Origin: Deltaproteobacteria bacterium
GTDB taxonomy: Bacteria > Desulfobacterota > JADFXK01
NCBI GenBank assembly: GCA_015233285.1
Contig: JADFYA010000107.1
Span: 1 to 10,235, forward strand
Length of the DNA: 10,235 nt
Direction of reading: 5' to 3'
Shown here: positions 6,705 to 10,235 of the stretch, in pieces
How positions within the stretch are numbered: the first letter of the stretch is position 1
Layout: each line of letters opens with the position of its first letter
The notes under the pieces: generated by a model
Told to the model about the DNA's origin: nothing
Seen by the model: only the letters and a program-made list of their open reading frames with translations
Database searches by the model: none
Program-made: the position numbers and the translations under genes

Positions 6705-9700
6705 TGGACGCTGGAGGTCGCCCCGGCCAGGCCGAGACCTGGCTCAATCGGTTGACTAACGCCATACCGTGGCCGGACATAACCAGCTTAAGCCGGGGTC
6801 CGGCGGCAGCCTGGGCGAGGCAACTAGGGCTGGTCATACTAACCTCGGCGGTCTATGTTGTATGGCTAAAGTTGATGCAGTTGCACGTGGCTGATCCGGT
6901 TTTGTGGAGGTATTATCCGATCCGGTTTTATATCCCGGCTATTCTGCTGGGCGGATTGAGCTTTGCCGCCGTCTGGATGGCTTGTTCATGGGTTATTTTA
7001 ACCTTTTCAAAAGACAAAGAGCCGCGTCAGATCAGCCTGGCCGTGGCCTTATGTATTCCAGCCTGTCTAACCGGTCCCCTGGCTGTTCTGATGCCTAAAT
7101 TCTTTCCCGGCGTTTTCCCCATGTTCCTGGCCACCCACCATCCGGTCCAAATATCCATGTGGGCTTTCTTAATCTGTGTCTCGGGCGTCGCTTTGCGATG
7201 TGGAATCATCCGCGGGTTGCACGGCTATATTAAAGATTTGTTAGTGTTAGGCGCCATCTTTTTGCTTCATGTTCTGCTGGTCCCCGGTTTGTCCCCGCTT
7301 TATCCCGATTTCGACAAATTTTGGACTTTTGAATGGGACTTCATGCACGGCCTGGGGCAGACCTTTTTAATTGACGCGGCCAACTATTCCTTGCCCTGGC
7401 TTAGCCAATTATTTGGTCATGGGGCCAATCCCGTCATCATTGGTCATAACTTTTCTTACGCCATTGGGATCATATCTTTGTTTACCGGTACCGCGGCCAT
7501 AGATGTGCTGGGCCGCATGTTGATATACAAGTACTTGTTCTTAGCTATTGTGACTTTTGGATGTTTCACCTTTTACTTATACCTTCGCTATGGATTAAAA
7601 CTATCTTATTACGTTTCTTCCTTCGGCGGAGCACTCTATTTTTTGTCAAATGTCGTCATTCTATTTCAACTGCATCGTTACCAGATTGGTTTCTGGGCCT
7701 GTTATTTCTTTTTACCCTTAAGCCTGCTGCTGATTACCATCGGGCTCGACAAAATGAAGAAGTGGCATCTTTTCTTGGCCGGATTTCTGTATTCAAGTAC
7801 CATGTACCTGGTCTATTCCCACCCGGATAGTTTCAGAACTCTCTTTTTGTATTTTCTGCTGCCCTATGTCATCACCTTGTCGGTGTATAAGTTCAAACTT
7901 GATCTACGGAAACTGGTTTCTTATCTGGGGCTTTTTGGCCTGGGCGTCGGCCTGGGCGCGACTCTGTATGTTTTGCCCTATGTTGACGCTGTGTTACGCA
8001 GTGATCAGGTAATTATTCCATACTCATTTAACGGTGTGTTATGGCCAAAGTGTTTATCACTAATAATTAAAATGGTCATCTACGACTTCCGTATTCCAAC
8101 CGATTTTGGATTGAGCCATCAGCATAACATGAATAGTTTCTTCTTTATCGGTTCGTTATTAATCCTTGTAATCTATTTCTTTTTGAATTTGAAACACATT
8201 GCATCAAAAACCAGCTTGACTTCAGTCATCAAATGGTATTTTGCCGGCTACTGCATTATCGTCTGTTATACCTTCATCTGTGGCAATGAATCACTGGCCC
8301 ATTATTTTCTGGTTTCTCTTAATCTGGGCTACCTGCGCGCCTTCTACCGGCTTTGTCCCATCTGGCATGTAACTATTTTAATTATATCCATGTTGGCTTT
8401 AGACCAGGCGCTGGCAAAGGAATCCAAATCCATATCCACGGCCATAAAGGTCTATTTCGTATTCCTGGCCGGTGCGTCGTTGTACGTGCTCATCGATCCG
8501 GAAGTCATTAAAATCTTCAGGTCCGGAACCGAACCGGTCCTCGAGATCATCAGTCATCATCCACTTATTTGGCCTAGTCGGTGGAGTGTCGCTCAGTTAT
8601 CTCTGGCCACCTCCTTGGTCGTGGCAGTGTTTATCTATTTCTTGACCAAGAAAAAAACAAATTTATTTAAGGTATTATTTTTAGTAATATTTCTTTCCAC
8701 TTGGGCCGTCCTTAATTATGATTTGATCAAACCAGCCGGCTTCAGCTTTGACTCGGTTCAACGGGCCTTTTTTCACCCCGAATCAATCACCCCCATCAAG
8801 TCTAATCAATATTATGTATCCGTTAAGTCAATAATCTTTCATTATCCTAGAGTCAAACATGATCCGCGGAGTACTGCCTTTATCCGAGCCAGGTTTCTTG
8901 ATTTGGTTGACGACCTCCAGGCGGTGCGCGCCGTTATAATGAAATCACCTGAAAGTATATCGAGTAAAGGAAAGAACCTGGCCCTGGAATTATCGGCCGG
9001 CTTGCCCACCGAAGAATCTCCCACCGTAACTGTGGACTCCATCATCTCGTATCTCACAAAATATTCCAAAGATATTGATATATTTTATACAACCAGCCCA
9101 CGTATATTTAAATTTCTTGCCCCCCTTCCGCCGGTGGCGCGGTTTAACTATCTCGTCCCAAGAGTTTCTCCGCCGCCCACCGGTTACCTCGTAGCCCTCG
9201 ATGACGCGATATCATCCATCAATCTTGATTTCGTTAATTGGTTTGGGTTCCATAATATGATCCGCTCCAATCGTGCTTTTATTTATAATCAGTATACAGA
9301 GTTTATGTCGGAACGTGCCATCGTCAAATTAGACACTATGTTCAAAGCCCTTGATGTCAGTGGAGTGGACTACATCGTATTTGGTAGGCCTTACCGTGCC
9401 AACTTTGCTTTTTCGCTAAAGCGAGAAGACTTCTCTGGTTATCCCGAAGTCCCCAGCGATGCTTCGTTTGACCGTAACCAACTCACCTTTCTCAAAAACC
9501 CAAACAGCTTCGGCCGGGTTTATTTCGCCCAAAAGGTTACTCCGATTAAGCCTCAACAGATTGAACGGATTAATGTTATTAAGCAGAAAGACCTGTTTAA
9601 CCAGGTCGTGGAGAAATTGGGACAATCCCTCCTGACTCTGTCTTATCGGGAAGCCTATGTTGAAAACCCGGATATCAACCTCTTCACCAACCGGCTGGGC

Positions 9701-10033
9701 GGAAAAATCCTTAACCAAAGCATCGTTTCAAATAAGGCCGTGTTTAATGTGTCGGTCCCTGATCAGGGTTTCCTGGTCTACAATGTCGCGGCCCTAAAAG
9801 ACTGGGTGGCCTTTTGCGATAATAATCCCGTGCAGATCAATTATGCCAATTACGCCTTTATAGGGGTACCCGTCCCGGCCGGGTCGCACATTGTTTGGTT
9901 TGAATATCGACCATGGGCTAAGATGGCTGGGATGGGCCTCGTTTTGGCCACATTACTGGCCTGTTTCACCTGGTTCTTTCATCAGCATCGGTCGGGCTAT
10001 GAAGATCACCCAGGTTCGCCCGAGACGGTTTGA
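6704..10033 (+). CDS. Large YfhO-like polytopic membrane protein (GT-C type glycosyltransferase candidate)
   Basis: The product is 1109 residues from the ATG at 6704 (1113 from 6692); 6704 is preferred for its GGAG and TGATG coupling. The N-terminal about 675 residues hold many hydrophobic segments (near 46-63, 79-105, 114-134, 153-173, 184-200 and more up to about 672). An acidic, aromatic loop DKFWTFEWDFMHG lies near 208-220, where GT-C enzymes often carry extracytoplasmic acids. A large mostly soluble domain follows (about 680-1075), probably outside the membrane. It ends with FLVYN, then WVAFCDNNPVQI, NYAFIGVPVPAGSHIVWFEYRP and a last membrane segment near 1079-1100. That ending, and the earlier VDYIVFGRPY and FLKNPNSFGRVYF, closely match the C-terminal pattern of the YfhO family. 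YfhO of B. subtilis transfers GlcNAc from a lipid carrier to lipoteichoic acid. This protein is longer than typical YfhO. Acceptor and sugar are unknown. Confidence 0.75.
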   Translation: MDAGGRPGQAETWLNRLTNAIPWPDITSLSRGPAAAWARQLGLVILTSAVYVVWLKLMQLHVADPVLWRYYPIRFYIPAILLGGLSFAAVWMACSWVILTFSKDKEPRQISLAVALCIPACLTGPLAVLMPKFFPGVFPMFLATHHPVQISMWAFLICVSGVALRCGIIRGLHGYIKDLLVLGAIFLLHVLLVPGLSPLYPDFDKFWTFEWDFMHGLGQTFLIDAANYSLPWLSQLFGHGANPVIIGHNFSYAIGIISLFTGTAAIDVLGRMLIYKYLFLAIVTFGCFTFYLYLRYGLKLSYYVSSFGGALYFLSNVVILFQLHRYQIGFWACYFFLPLSLLLITIGLDKMKKWHLFLAGFLYSSTMYLVYSHPDSFRTLFLYFLLPYVITLSVYKFKLDLRKLVSYLGLFGLGVGLGATLYVLPYVDAVLRSDQVIIPYSFNGVLWPKCLSLIIKMVIYDFRIPTDFGLSHQHNMNSFFFIGSLLILVIYFFLNLKHIASKTSLTSVIKWYFAGYCIIVCYTFICGNESLAHYFLVSLNLGYLRAFYRLCPIWHVTILIISMLALDQALAKESKSISTAIKVYFVFLAGASLYVLIDPEVIKIFRSGTEPVLEIISHHPLIWPSRWSVAQLSLATSLVVAVFIYFLTKKKTNLFKVLFLVIFLSTWAVLNYDLIKPAGFSFDSVQRAFFHPESITPIKSNQYYVSVKSIIFHYPRVKHDPRSTAFIRARFLDLVDDLQAVRAVIMKSPESISSKGKNLALELSAGLPTEESPTVTVDSIISYLTKYSKDIDIFYTTSPRIFKFLAPLPPVARFNYLVPRVSPPPTGYLVALDDAISSINLDFVNWFGFHNMIRSNRAFIYNQYTEFMSERAIVKLDTMFKALDVSGVDYIVFGRPYRANFAFSLKREDFSGYPEVPSDASFDRNQLTFLKNPNSFGRVYFAQKVTPIKPQQIERINVIKQKDLFNQVVEKLGQSLLTLSYREAYVENPDINLFTNRLGGKILNQSIVSNKAVFNVSVPDQGFLVYNVAALKDWVAFCDNNPVQINYANYAFIGVPVPAGSHIVWFEYRPWAKMAGMGLVLATLLACFTWFFHQHRSGYEDHPGSPETV

Positions 10034-10171
10034 CCCTGACCTATGACAATCATTATTATCATGACTATATTTCCACTACCACCAAGTTCATGGTTCGTCC
10101 CGACTATCAGTAGTGTAAAGTTCTTTCTGTAATTTCCCCATTAGGATCTTTCTCCGTGGTGGATTCTTTGG
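10034..10171. other. Non-coding stretch after the last gene
   Basis: I find no gene, RNA or clear promoter here. A 29-codon plus-strand reading frame at 10043-10132 lacks a ribosome site and homology that I can recognise. The stretch is more AT-rich than most of the cluster. Confidence 0.5.
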
Positions 10172-10205
10172 TTGGTCTCCCTCCCCCCGGGGGGAGGGAG
10201 ACCAA
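10172..10205. repeat. Perfect 34-base palindrome (hairpin; terminator or dispersed palindromic repeat)
   Basis: TTGGTCTCCCTCCCCCC at 10172-10188 is followed directly by its exact reverse complement at 10189-10205. The stem is 17 of 17 with no spacer, so RNA would fold with a few central C/G bases as loop. No T-run follows on either strand, so a classic intrinsic terminator is not shown. The location, about 140 bases past the last gene, still suits 3'-end formation or stabilisation. It may instead be one copy of a short palindromic repeat found elsewhere in the genome. Confidence 0.85.
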
Positions 10206-10210
10206 TGGGA

Positions 10211-10216
10211 TTGACA
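10211..10216 (+). promoter_or_regulatory. Possible -35 box at the window edge
   Basis: TTGACA is a full match to the sigma-70 -35 consensus. A 17-base spacer would place the -10 at 10234, where the window ends with TA. The -10 cannot be read, so this is only a candidate promoter for the next gene to the right. Confidence 0.3.
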
Positions 10217-10235
10217 GAAGCGGGTCATATCGGTA

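Noticed and set aside
10043..10132. Small 29-codon gene after the YfhO-like gene
   Set aside because: There is no ribosome site, and codon use is unlike the neighbouring genes. A frame this short is expected by chance.

Overview
The window is one dense, plus-strand gene cluster of eight genes followed by about 200 bases of non-coding DNA. Every recognisable product belongs to cell-envelope or exopolysaccharide chemistry, so this looks like part of a surface-glycan locus. Base composition is balanced to slightly GC-rich. Genes overlap by a few bases, ribosome sites are AGGA/GGAG-like, and no transposon, tRNA or rRNA is visible. The organism is a bacterium. The style (a long envelope locus of loosely conserved environmental genes, plus a C/G-rich palindrome after the last gene) would suit Desulfobacterota or a similar Gram-negative lineage, but this is a weak guess because no marker gene is present.

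Left part (1-4883), apparent precursor and activation genes. The cluster enters the window inside a gene encoding a multi-pass membrane region fused to a phosphoribulokinase/uridine-kinase-like P-loop kinase. Next come a HAD-family phosphatase (1471-2154), a class II aldolase-family protein (2151-3227) and a protein with two tandem nucleotidyltransferase domains (3237-4883). Kinase, phosphatase, aldolase and nucleotidyltransferases are together the tool set for making and activating an unusual sugar, polyol or small phosphorylated substituent. I do not recognise the set as a characterised pathway.

Right part (4880-10033), apparent lipid-linked sugar transfer genes. A GtrA-family membrane protein, a DPM1-like family 2 glycosyltransferase, a GDPD-superfamily phosphodiesterase-like protein and a very large YfhO-like membrane protein follow. 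GtrA, GT2 and YfhO-type proteins are the three parts of known envelope glycosylation systems (CsbB/GtcA/YfhO in Bacillus subtilis): a polyprenyl-phosphate sugar is made inside, flipped, and used as donor outside. The phosphodiesterase-like gene between GT2 and YfhO is an unexpected extra.

Gene junctions are overlaps of 8, 4, 4, 25 and 1 (or 13) bases and a 9-base gap. Only the 110-base space before the GT2 gene breaks the pattern, so most or all of the cluster is probably co-transcribed. After the last gene lie about 140 bases with no recognisable feature, a perfect 34-base palindrome at 10172-10205, and a consensus-like -35 box near the right edge that may belong to the next transcription unit.
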